Shown: positions 25,684-32,258, counted from the first letter of the stretch. The stretch: DNA of 32,766 nucleotides from an uncultured Pseudomonadota bacterium (GCA_949289935.1 CASEQD010000015.1:1-32766); one strand, 5' to 3'. Numbers and translations: made by a program. The notes: generated from the sequence alone by a model not told the origin.

Positions 25684-25829
25684 TTACCACAGAGAATGCA
25701 TCTCCCCAAATTCTTTCCAGGTTTTCATTGATGTATCTATTTTTTTGCAAATGGTCACGGAAATATAAGCGTTGATAAAAGCAATCCTAAAGTAATAAAT
25801 ACTTTCTTTATCGTTATCATAAATATCAT
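25684..25829 (-). pseudogene. Internally deleted copy of the membrane-protein gene at 29186
   Basis: The stretch 25673-25867 matches two separated parts of 29175-29838. Its left 76 bases match 29175-29249, which carries the 3' end of that gene. Its right 119 bases match 29720-29838, which carries the upstream region and first codons. The 470 bases between are missing. The junction falls on a shared TGC, so a short-homology deletion is likely. In addition, the codon after FP in the start region is TGA where the full copy has TGG, so the copy is doubly dead. The remaining start reads MIFMITIKKVFITLGLLLST. Confidence 0.9.
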
Positions 25830-25857
25830 CCCATAGTTAATTTTTTATAAAATATAA

Positions 25858-25894
25858 ACAAAAAAATGACACCGGCTCAACACCGATGTCATTT
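25858..25894 (-). terminator. Intrinsic terminator ahead of the dead membrane gene
   Basis: Arms AAATGACACCGG (25864-25875) and CCGATGTCATTT (25883-25894) pair with one mismatch; on the minus strand a run of seven T follows. It occupies the same place relative to the dead copy as the different hairpin at 29836-29861 does to the intact copy. Confidence 0.75.
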
Positions 25895-25975
25895 GCTCAA
25901 TTCTTCCGCTTGACTTACATCCCTCAGGGGATTTTCTTTTTTTATCCACTTTCTGGGGTACAGATCAATCAGGAG
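25889..25975 (-). pseudogene. Possible C-terminal remnant of a lost gene
   Basis: An open frame ending in TGA at 25889-25891 reads LLIDLYPRKWIKKENPLRDV then SQAEELSK, and its stop lies at the edge of a terminator, as a real gene end would. Upstream it runs directly into the cassette hairpin half at 25976, so the 5' part appears to have been replaced. The family was not recognised. Confidence 0.35.
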
Positions 25976-26015
25976 GGGAACCGCCGCTTTTTGTTGCAAT
26001 CTGTTACACAGAATT

Positions 26016-26669
26016 TTAGAATTCGGAAATGGTGATATAAACCTCTCTATCAGCTTCTTTGACGTGAAAAATTTTTGCATCTTTTACGCCTTTGGCTGTT
26101 GCGATCCAACCCTTTCCTTTGAGGATACTAGTTCCATAACTTTCCGTTACGTTTTTAACTTCCGTAGAGTCCATGGTTTTTGGTATTATATACCAATAAG
26201 CTTTTTGAAATCCGTTTCCTATAACACGGCATTCTTTTACCACCATTCCTTTTTTTGAAGGCTTTAGCATTACTTCATTAGGATAGTGTTCAATGGCAAA
26301 TTTGCGTCTGGTATTTTCGTCAGCATATATGTATACCTCGCAATTATTGTAGATTTTATACACTTCCGGTATCAGATGCGGAGGAATTTGAAACATTTCT
26401 GGTAAATCCGGCAAATCCGGCCTTTGTGGCGGCGAAATTATGTCGGGAGTTCTTTTCAGCCATGTTTCATAGTCCATTATTGCTTGATTTTTAAGACTTT
26501 TTGCTGTGTCTAATTCATCAGAAATAATGAACCTGAACGGTACATTTTGTGGCGGATTTTTCAGTATTTCTCCGTCCGGCATCACAAACAGAGGATATCC
26601 CATGGCTTTGCCTTGGTTGTTTATCCTGTTTAACAGTTCTTCCAATTTTTTTTCTAGCGTTTTTCCCAT
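26016..26669 (-). CDS. Cassette family protein 1 (unrecognised family)
   Basis: The 217-residue product belongs to no family I recognise. It has no signal peptide or membrane helix. The N-terminus (1-110) is almost identical to cassette gene 2: a short helix, then GKAMGYPLFVMPDGEILKNP and a proline-rich link (DIISPPQRPDLPDLPEMFQI). The middle (about 135-195) differs from gene 2. The last 20 residues (KIFHVKEADREVYITISEF) are again shared. The ATG at 26669 has no Shine-Dalgarno, as in gene 2. A near-consensus promoter lies 44 bases upstream. Its own hairpin terminator is cut in half at 25976. Confidence 0.75.
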   Translation of the reverse strand: MGKTLEKKLEELLNRINNQGKAMGYPLFVMPDGEILKNPPQNVPFRFIISDELDTAKSLKNQAIMDYETWLKRTPDIISPPQRPDLPDLPEMFQIPPHLIPEVYKIYNNCEVYIYADENTRRKFAIEHYPNEVMLKPSKKGMVVKECRVIGNGFQKAYWYIIPKTMDSTEVKNVTESYGTSILKGKGWIATAKGVKDAKIFHVKEADREVYITISEF

Positions 26670-26712
26670 AATATAACATAATTTTTAAATTAATAATTAG
26701 TAACTGACAGCA

Positions 26713-26740
26713 ATTATAGAAGTTTTTTAATTTTTGTCAA
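26713..26740 (-). promoter_or_regulatory. Near-consensus promoter of cassette gene 1
   Basis: On the minus strand TTGACA (26735-26740), a 16-base spacer and TATAAT (26713-26718): both boxes are perfect. The start would be about 37 bases before the ATG. The same sequence precedes cassette 2 and the dead cassette. Confidence 0.85.
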
Positions 26741-26782
26741 TATTTTTGGAGATAAGCAGAGAAAAATATTATATAAAGTGTA

Positions 26783-26858
26783 TATGCAAAAAAGCGGGGT
26801 TCCCTCGGAACCGCCGCTTTTATGCAAAAAAGCGGGGTTCCCTCGGAACCGCCGCTTT
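26783..26858. repeat. Two perfect tandem copies of a 38-bp hairpin unit (terminator of cassette gene 2)
   Basis: Unit 1 is 26783-26820 and unit 2 is 26821-26858, identical. Each unit, starting TATGCAAAAAAGCGGGGTTC, forms a 14-bp hairpin: AAAAGCGG plus GGTTCC against GGAACC plus CCGCTTTT, with one bulged G and a CTC loop. A- and T-runs flank it, so it would terminate in both directions. It lies 25 bases after the stop of cassette gene 2. Confidence 0.9.
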
Positions 26859-26883
26859 TTGTTGCAATCTGTTACACAGAATT

Positions 26884-27567
26884 TTAGAATTCGGAAATGA
26901 TGATATAAACTTCTCTATCAGCTTCTTTGACATGAAAAGTTTTTACTTCTTCTACGCCATGGGCTGTTGAGCCCCAATCCTTTCCTACGTTGGCAAAATC
27001 TCCAGAACTTCCCGTATTGAGCATTGGAATAAAGTCAGAACTCTGTCTGCACATCAGTTCAGTGTCTTTAACTTCCGCAAAGTCTGTTATATAAAAATAA
27101 ACTTTTCGAAATCCGTTTTCTATAACAATGCATTCTTTTACCACCATTCCTTTTTTTAAATGCTTTATTTTTACTTCATCAGGATAGTGTTCAATGGTAA
27201 ATTTGCGTCTGGTATTTTCGTCAGCGTATATATATACCTCACCATTGTAGATTTTATACACTTCCGGTATCAGATGCGGAGGAATTTGAAACATTTCTGG
27301 TAAATCCGGCAAATCCGGCCTTCGCGGCGGCGAAATTATGTCGGGAGTTCTTTTCAGCCATGTTTCATAGTCCATTATTGCTTGATCTTTAAGACTTTTT
27401 GCTGTGTCCAATTCATCAGAAATAATAAACCTGAACGGTACATTTTGTGGTGGATTTTTCAGTATTTCTCCGTCCGGCATCACAAACAGAGGATATCCCA
27501 TGGCTTTGCCCAGGTTGTTTATCCTGTTTAACAGTTCTTCCAGTTTTTTTTCTAGCGTTTTTCCCAT
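26884..27567 (-). CDS. Cassette family protein 2 (unrecognised family)
   Basis: The 227-residue product is a close relative of cassette protein 1: the first 105 or so residues differ at only a few positions, and the end (FHVKEADREVYIIISEF) is shared. The middle differs: after FRKVYFYI it has DFAEVKDTELMCRQSSDF then MLNTGSSGDFANVGKDWG, a segment shared instead with gene 3. So the gene looks like a mosaic. It is preceded by a perfect promoter (27611-27638), has no Shine-Dalgarno, and ends at the tandem hairpins 26783-26858. The function is unknown. Confidence 0.75.
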   Translation of the reverse strand: MGKTLEKKLEELLNRINNLGKAMGYPLFVMPDGEILKNPPQNVPFRFIISDELDTAKSLKDQAIMDYETWLKRTPDIISPPRRPDLPDLPEMFQIPPHLIPEVYKIYNGEVYIYADENTRRKFTIEHYPDEVKIKHLKKGMVVKECIVIENGFRKVYFYITDFAEVKDTELMCRQSSDFIPMLNTGSSGDFANVGKDWGSTAHGVEEVKTFHVKEADREVYIIISEF

Positions 27568-27610
27568 AATATAACATAATTTTTAAATTAATAATTAGTA
27601 ACTGGTAACA

Positions 27611-27638
27611 ATTATAAATGTTTTTTAATTTTTGTCAA
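27611..27638 (-). promoter_or_regulatory. Near-consensus promoter of cassette gene 2
   Basis: TTGACA (27633-27638), a 16-base spacer and TATAAT (27611-27616) on the minus strand, in a block nearly identical to that of cassette gene 1. Confidence 0.85.
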
Positions 27639-27680
27639 TATTTTTGGAGATAAGCAGAGAAAAATATTATATAAAGTGTA

Positions 27681-27735
27681 TATGCAAAAAAGCGGGGTTC
27701 CCTCGGAACCGCCGCTTTTCGGAACCGCCGCTTTT
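27681..27735. repeat. Hairpin unit with a duplicated arm (terminator region of cassette gene 3)
   Basis: A complete 38-bp hairpin unit (27681-27718) is followed by a 16-bp tandem copy of its right arm, CGGAACCGCCGCTTTT at 27704-27719 and 27720-27735. A stretch shared with the other cassettes (TTGTTGCAATCTGTTACACA) follows. Then 60 bases of unrelated sequence separate it from the gene 3 stop, unlike in cassette 2. Confidence 0.85.
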
Positions 27736-27817
27736 TGTTGCAATCTGTTACACAGAATTTCTCTTTTTCACAAGTAAAAGCTAATGGTTTTCATAAGCGT
27801 TTTTATGGCCAAAAATT

Positions 27818-28324
27818 TTAGAATTTGTAATTGGCGACAAAAACCTCTCTATCACCTTCTTTGGCGTGAAAAATTTTTGCATCTTTTACACCAGTGGCCG
27901 CTACACTCCAATCCTTTCCTTTGTGGATAAGATTTCCAGAACTTCCCGTATTGAGCATTGGGTTAAAATCAGAGCTCTGTTTGTGCATCAGGTCGGTGTC
28001 TTTAACTTCCGTAAAGTCTGCGTCTTCCAATTCGGGCTTTCCAAAAAAAGAGTTGATTTTCTGCTTTGTTCTAGTCCAAAAATCGTCTTTTTTCTGAACT
28101 TCCCGGCAAGGAGGAACCGGATAATTGTCCTGATTTGATGTCAGCCGGCGTTGATGTGCCGGATTGGTATCTATCGGACCTTCAACCGTAAATAATACTT
28201 GCTTTCCATAAAGCCGCGTTGAAGCGTATGTGCCATCGGAAAAAACATAAATCGGATAGCCGTATTGGCGACCGAATTCATTAAATATTTCTGCTGTCAT
28301 GGTTTTAGTTTTTTTTATAGACAT
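27818..28324 (-). CDS. Cassette family protein 3, divergent N-terminus (unrecognised family)
   Basis: The 168-residue product shares its C-terminal part (about 100-168: FTEVKDTDLMHKQSSDFNPM then LNTGSSG, GKDW, KIFHAKEGDREVFV) with cassette protein 2. Its N-terminus is different at the DNA level but shows a weak match in protein: FGRQYGYPIYVFSDGTYAST against GKAMGYPLFVMPDGEILKNP. It therefore seems a shorter, older relative. It has no promoter block of its own; the block at 28586-28614, left over from a dead cassette, is the nearest. No Shine-Dalgarno is seen. The function is unknown. Confidence 0.65.
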   Translation of the reverse strand: MSIKKTKTMTAEIFNEFGRQYGYPIYVFSDGTYASTRLYGKQVLFTVEGPIDTNPAHQRRLTSNQDNYPVPPCREVQKKDDFWTRTKQKINSFFGKPELEDADFTEVKDTDLMHKQSSDFNPMLNTGSSGNLIHKGKDWSVAATGVKDAKIFHAKEGDREVFVANYKF

Positions 28325-28347
28325 AAATATAATCTTTTTGTGCTCTG

Positions 28348-28541
28348 CTCATTATTGCTTGATTTTCAAGACTTTTTGCTGAGTCCAATTCATCAAAAAT
28401 AATGAACTTGAAGGTACACCTTGCAGTGTTTTTTCAGTATTTCCCTGTCCGGCATCACAAACAGAGGATATCCCATGGCTTTGCCCTGGTTGTTTACCCT
28501 GTTTAACAGTTCTTTTAGCTTTTTTCTAGCGTTTTTTTCGT
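28348..28541 (-). pseudogene. 5' remnant of a fourth cassette gene
   Basis: The DNA matches the first 190 or so bases of cassette genes 1 and 2, including the stretch encoding GYPLFVMPDGE. The start ATG has become ACG (28539-28541), small deletions shift the frame (giving a TAA in the fifth-to-seventh codon region), and the rest of the gene is absent. It stops at about 28348, 24 bases before cassette gene 3 begins. The promoter of this dead gene survives at 28586-28614. Confidence 0.85.
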
Positions 28542-28585
28542 AATATAACATAATTTTTAATTTTAATAATTAGTAATTGATGGTA

Positions 28586-28614
28586 ATCATAGATGTTTTT
28601 TTGATTTTTGTCAA
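28586..28614 (-). promoter_or_regulatory. Surviving promoter of the dead cassette, probably serving gene 3
   Basis: TTGACA (28609-28614), a 17-base spacer and TATGAT (28586-28591) on the minus strand. It is one substitution and one base of spacing away from the perfect promoters of cassettes 1 and 2. Transcription would pass through the remnant into cassette gene 3. Confidence 0.7.
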
Positions 28615-28644
28615 TATTTTTTTGATTTTTTGCAAAATATTTTA

Positions 28645-28715
28645 TGAGTTATGCAGACCGCCGATGCATGCTCTTCGTTCTCCCGGGCTTTATCCAGAAT
28701 CAACAGGCCTGACGA
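28645..28715 (-). pseudogene. Short remnant of a DUF1566-like gene
   Basis: On the minus strand the peptide LLILDKARENEEHASAV matches RLILDKVRENKDHAPAA of the intact gene at 30256-30948, and the DNA matches closely over about 60 bases. No longer part of a DUF1566-like gene surrounds it in order. A nearby IIVVSLPPG (about 28750) recalls the VVVSL motif of the intact gene but on the wrong side, so it may derive from a second copy. Confidence 0.6.
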
Positions 28716-28842
28716 CAAAAAAAACATAGTGTCAAATTTCCTACCCGGCGGCAAAGATACAACTATTATATTAAACATTCTCCTGATGTCAAATAAACTT
28801 AATAATCTCAAGAAGCTACAGAATTAAAAAAACATTATACAA

Positions 28843-29046
28843 CTAATCAAATCTTCCTTTGCAAATTTCCAAAGAGTGTCCTGTTTCTACACATTGATCG
28901 ATAATTTCAGGCTTTTCAATATATTCATATATCAAAAAAGAAACCATTAAATAAAGAAAAAAAATAAAAAATATTATACCAATTAGAATTACGGTTTTTT
29001 TTAATATATTACCACCTTTTGTTAATATATCTTTGTACAATCTCAT
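28843..29046 (-). CDS. Small single-helix membrane protein
   Basis: The 67-residue product has a short basic N-terminus (MRLYKDILTKGGNILKKT), one membrane helix (about 18-40, ILIGIIFFIFFLYLMVSF) and a C-terminal tail with two cysteines (DQCVETGHSLEICKGRFD). The frame is open up to 29211, but the ATG at 29046 is chosen because GGAG lies 6 bases upstream. It follows the membrane protein at 29186 by 139 bases on the same strand, so the two may be co-transcribed. The function is unknown; the tail probably faces the periplasm by the positive-inside rule. Confidence 0.6.
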   Translation of the reverse strand: MRLYKDILTKGGNILKKTVILIGIIFFIFFLYLMVSFLIYEYIEKPEIIDQCVETGHSLEICKGRFD

Positions 29047-29185
29047 CACAATCTCCGTTAGGATATTTCGTCCCAAGTAACCTGCCTGTTTTATTAACGT
29101 ATTGGTCTGCTTGACTACTGTCAACAGCATTGTCGCCTGATGAAATATCTTTATCTTCTTAGAAAAAGCAATAGTATGGAAAATA

Positions 29186-29791
29186 TTACCACAGAGAATG
29201 CGTCTCCCCAAATTCTTTCCAGGTTTTCATTGATGTATCTATTTTTTGCTGAATTTCCGAAGGAATAAAACAACTTTCATTATCTGAACAAGCCATTTGA
29301 AAACTATCATAATCAGAACTCTCTGGAGAAATACTCATAAGATATACCAAACGCCATGCAGATATTATCGCTATAAATATGACAGTAATAATGCTCCATT
29401 TAATTTTTGGGAAAGGCATAAAAATTTTTGGCTGCCATACCCAAATCATAGCCATATAAGCAACTATTCTTAACATTAATATGAGTGAGGCAATAATCAA
29501 AACAGAAAACAAAAAGTTTTTAGGTAAATACGCTAAAACAGCCAGAGTTAAAATTTCCTCCAGAGCTAAAACCAAATTGAAAATAATAATAACCGGAATT
29601 TTCCAGATCAAAGAACATTTTGAAATATCTTTCAAATTGCCGTTAAAAACAAATTTCCAAATCAAAAAAGGAACAACAAATCCGACATAAATCGGAGGAA
29701 TAATCAAAATAAAAAATGCAAATGGCCACGGAAATATAAGCGTTGATAAAAGCAATCCTAAAGTAATAAATACTTTCTTTATTGTTATCAT
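29186..29791 (-). CDS. Multi-pass membrane protein of unknown function
   Basis: The product is about 201 residues with roughly five hydrophobic segments: near the N-terminus (VFITLGLLLSTLIFPW), then FAFFILIIPPIYVGFVVPFL, IPVIIIFNLVLALEEIL, FSVLIIASLILMLRIVAYMA and IITVIFIAIISAWRLVYLM. A C-terminal soluble tail follows with two cysteines (MACSDNESCFIPSE). Two in-frame ATGs exist, 29800 and 29791. The second is preferred because GGGA lies 8 bases before it. No family is recognised. A damaged second copy lies at 25684-25829. The 470 bases missing there are present here, so this is the intact version. Confidence 0.7.
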   Translation of the reverse strand: MITIKKVFITLGLLLSTLIFPWPFAFFILIIPPIYVGFVVPFLIWKFVFNGNLKDISKCSLIWKIPVIIIFNLVLALEEILTLAVLAYLPKNFLFSVLIIASLILMLRIVAYMAMIWVWQPKIFMPFPKIKWSIITVIFIAIISAWRLVYLMSISPESSDYDSFQMACSDNESCFIPSEIQQKIDTSMKTWKEFGETHSLW

Positions 29792-29830
29792 AAATATCAT
29801 CCCATAGTTAACTTTTTATAAAATATAAAC

Positions 29831-29870
29831 AAAAAAATAGCCGATTCGTCAATCGGCTATTCGTTTTTTA
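29831..29870. terminator. Two-way intrinsic terminator
   Basis: Arms AATAGCCGATT (29836-29846) and AATCGGCTATT (29851-29861), perfect 11 bp with a 4-base loop, are flanked by seven A on the left and six T on the right. On the minus strand it would end the frameshifted gene at 29868-30106. Confidence 0.85.
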
Positions 29871-30106
29871 AGGAATTAAGTGCTTATAATTATTCGGTAA
29901 ATAATCACGACACACTTGAGTATCTCCAGATTGATACCCCCGCCAGGCAGATTGAACATCATTATTAAAGTCTTTCAAATTATCCTTTAATATACCAATC
30001 ACCCCGCCATATTGTTTTCTTAATTGTGGTCGACACCGTAACTATCCCGCTGGTCATCTCCGACCGAATAACCTAATGCCGACTTATAACCCGGATACAC
30101 ATCCAT
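29868..30106 (-). pseudogene. Frameshifted small gene
   Basis: From ATG 30106, 7 bases after a very good GGGGGAG ribosome site, the frame reads MDVYPGYKSALGYSVGDDQR and ends at TAA 30020-30022 after 28 codons. In the neighbouring frame, a peptide CRPQLRKQYGGVIGILKDNL, then KDFNNDVQSAWRGYQSGDTQ, runs on to TAA 29868-29870, just before a terminator. Together they make one protein of about 80 residues broken by a single frameshift near 30030-30050. No slippery sequence is seen, so decay or a sequencing error is likelier than programmed shifting. The family is not recognised. Confidence 0.6.
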
Positions 30107-30205
30107 AATTTTTCTCCCCCTGAAATTATCAAACATCACACTGCAATAAAAAACTTTGCGGCTCCACCATAAACAATTTCATTAGTAAAATCAATATGTT
30201 GCAAC

Positions 30206-30241
30206 AAAAAAAATCCCGGCTGTCGAACATGACAAACCGGG
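30206..30241 (-). terminator. Intrinsic terminator of the DUF1566-like gene
   Basis: On the minus strand CCCGG (30237-30241) and CCGGG (30215-30219), with further inner pairing TGTC/GACA, are followed by eight T. It lies 15 bases past the stop. Confidence 0.75.
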
Positions 30242-30255
30242 CAAAATGAAAATGT

Positions 30256-30948
30256 CTAAAAAGCAAAAAAACAACGGACTAATCGTTTATAACCTTTATC
30301 TTCGGAGGAACAGCTGCCGCTGCGTAGACTGACAACCACTGCTTCGCAATAATTTTTAGTCTCAGTCGAAGTCCAATAAAACTCCCCTATATAATGATAG
30401 TCCATATACAGCCTCAAAGGTTTACCGAGTTTTTTTAAAGTTTTCTGAATGGCTCTAAGATTTGGATATACTTTAAGCCACTCACTTTGACTGGGTAAAA
30501 ATGCATCTCCGGATTGAACGCCGTCATAATCATACATAGCACACCACTCGGCTGCCGGTGCATGATCTTTGTTCTCCCGGACTTTATCCAGAATCAAACG
30601 GGTATTTCCCTTGCCGCTTTCCCTCCAGGATAAAACAGCAGAATCACTATCACTACACTGCGATACCTGGTTTGACCACGCCAATGCTTCTTCTCGCAAC
30701 CCGACAACCAATCCATGTCTGCCTGTCTCGTCAACCCAGCCGACAACTCCGGAAATTTGTTTATTAAGAAGCTTGTCCGTAACTGTTCCGTCTGAATAAT
30801 AATACATTCCAGGACGGGCAATAAATGTAAGTTTTGCTTTTTCTGTCATAGCAGAAACCCCGCCAAGATACCTGATAACCTCTTCCGCTGTCAAATCAAG
30901 CCCTTTAGCCACTGCTTCTAGCAATTTTAATTTTTCATTTTTCTCCAT
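30256..30948 (-). CDS. DUF1566/Lcl-like (C-type-lectin-like fold) protein
   Basis: The 230-residue product has a short helical N-terminus (MEKNEKLKLLEAVAKGLDLT), then a domain of the DUF1566 / FISUMP type: GVVGWVDETGRHGLVVGL (67-84), DAFLPSQSEWLKVYPNL (138-154), FYWTSTET (180-187) and a terminal GYKRLVRCFFAF. These Trp/Ser-rich motifs belong to a C-type-lectin-like fold used for binding and display in many bacterial and phage proteins. No signal peptide is seen. The frame is open to 31092, but those 48 codons are hydrophobic, upstream of the promoter, and unlikely to be translated. No Shine-Dalgarno precedes ATG 30948. Confidence 0.7.
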   Translation of the reverse strand: MEKNEKLKLLEAVAKGLDLTAEEVIRYLGGVSAMTEKAKLTFIARPGMYYYSDGTVTDKLLNKQISGVVGWVDETGRHGLVVGLREEALAWSNQVSQCSDSDSAVLSWRESGKGNTRLILDKVRENKDHAPAAEWCAMYDYDGVQSGDAFLPSQSEWLKVYPNLRAIQKTLKKLGKPLRLYMDYHYIGEFYWTSTETKNYCEAVVVSLRSGSCSSEDKGYKRLVRCFFAF

Positions 30949-30982
30949 AATTATAACGTTTAATAATAAATACTTGCTAAAA

Positions 30983-31011
30983 ACTTTAAAACATAACATC
31001 CGTTTTGTCAA
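30983..31011 (-). promoter_or_regulatory. Probable promoter of the DUF1566-like gene
   Basis: TTGACA (31006-31011), a 17-base spacer and TAAAGT (30983-30988) on the minus strand, giving a leader of about 28 bases to ATG 30948. This also argues for the shorter start. Confidence 0.65.
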
Positions 31012-31198
31012 TAGAAAATAGACAAAAAAATCCAATTTTACAATAAATACCGTCATTTCGATAAGATATCGATCATGTAAAAAAAATAACAATACAAGCT
31101 TGATTTATAAAGAAAAAATTAGCCGCAGCAAAACTAAGTTGTTCGCGCAAGTAGAAAGCTTATAGGATAATACACGGACTACTATCTTATAAAAATCA

Positions 31199-31227
31199 TT
31201 TACTTTTACAAAACGCTAATATATAAA
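31199..31227 (+). promoter_or_regulatory. Possible promoter of the LD-carboxypeptidase gene
   Basis: TTTACT (31199-31204), a 17-base spacer and TATAAA (31222-31227) lie about 40 bases before the ATG at 31266. Confidence 0.45.
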
Positions 31228-31265
31228 GTTTATAGGAAAATATTTTCCATAATTAGGAGTTGTCG

Positions 31266-32258
31266 ATGATTTATCCAAATAAATTAAAGCCCGGATCTCA
31301 TATTCGAGTTATTGCACCATCAAGAAGTTTCAAAATTATTTCCGAAGAAACACGCGAAATTGCGAAAAAACGTTTTGCAGATATGGGAATTTCGGTAAGT
31401 TATTCCAAACATTGTGATGAAATTGACGATTTTGTTTCATCATCAATAGCTTCAAGACTTGAAGATTTACATGAAGCGTTTGCGGATAAAAGCGTTGACG
31501 GTATTTTAACAGCTATTGGCGGATTTAATACTAATCAGTTAATTGACAAAATTGATTATACTCTTATTAAAAACAATCCTAAAATTTTATGTGGATTTTC
31601 AGATATTACTTGCCTTTGCCATGCCATAACAGCAAAAACAGATGTTGTAACCTATTCAGGTCCGCATTTTTCAAGTTTTGGAATGCTTCATGGTTTTGAT
31701 TATACATTGGACTATTTCAAAAAGTGTCTAATTGAGAGCAAGCCCTATCAGGTTATCCCGGCCCAAGAGTTTAGCAATGATGAATGGTTTATGGATCAAG
31801 AGAAACGTAATTTTACACCCAACAGCGGCTTTTGGGTCATTAACAAAGGAAAAGGGAGTGAATTTGAGGGAAAATTAGTTGGCGGGCATGTTCGCTGCCT
31901 GAGTTCATTACAAGGTACGGAATTTTGGCCGTCTTTGGAAAATACTATTTTGTTTTTAGAAGAAGATGAGGAAACAAACGCCGTTTTATTCGATCGTTTG
32001 TTGCAATCTTTGATTCATCAAGCAGATTTTAAACATGTTAAAGCGCTAATTATTGGCCGTTTCAAACCTGAATCCAAAATTGACAGAAATTTGCTTGAAC
32101 AAATCATTCATACCAAAGAAGCCTTGAAAGAGTTACCTGTAATTGCCAATTTTGATATTGGACACTCGACTCCGATTATTACCTATCCAATCGGGGGACG
32201 GATTTCTCTTAAAATGCGGGAAGACGAGTTGCCAATTATTGAAATACTGGAGCATTAA
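31266..32258 (+). CDS. S66-family LD-carboxypeptidase (LdcA/MccF-like)
   Basis: S66 serine peptidases remove the terminal D-residue of muropeptide tetrapeptides during cell-wall recycling; the MccF branch cleaves microcin C and gives self-immunity. The 330-residue product has the nucleophile elbow CGFSDIT (Ser112), the acidic block LFLEEDEE (Glu at 232-233) and the histidine in IGHSTPI (His300), the family's Ser-Glu-His set. N-terminal KLKPGSHIRVIAPS is also typical. The ATG at 31266 is preferred over a TTG at 31260 because AGGAG lies 6 bases before the ATG. The sequence alone does not decide between LdcA and MccF roles; no microcin genes are near. Confidence 0.9.
   Translation: MIYPNKLKPGSHIRVIAPSRSFKIISEETREIAKKRFADMGISVSYSKHCDEIDDFVSSSIASRLEDLHEAFADKSVDGILTAIGGFNTNQLIDKIDYTLIKNNPKILCGFSDITCLCHAITAKTDVVTYSGPHFSSFGMLHGFDYTLDYFKKCLIESKPYQVIPAQEFSNDEWFMDQEKRNFTPNSGFWVINKGKGSEFEGKLVGGHVRCLSSLQGTEFWPSLENTILFLEEDEETNAVLFDRLLQSLIHQADFKHVKALIIGRFKPESKIDRNLLEQIIHTKEALKELPVIANFDIGHSTPIITYPIGGRISLKMREDELPIIEILEH

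Noticed and set aside
25268-25750. Minus-strand 160-codon frame
   Set aside because: It overlaps the zinc-ribbon-like gene and the deleted membrane-gene copy. Its start is in a shifted frame of the dead copy.
26783-27735. CRISPR-like repeats
   Set aside because: The repeats are directly adjacent or whole cassettes apart, with no regular unique spacers, and act better as terminator hairpins.
30949-31092. 48-codon N-terminal extension of the DUF1566-like gene
   Set aside because: It lies across and upstream of a good promoter (30983-31011) and encodes a random hydrophobic stretch. The internal ATG at 30948 is more likely.
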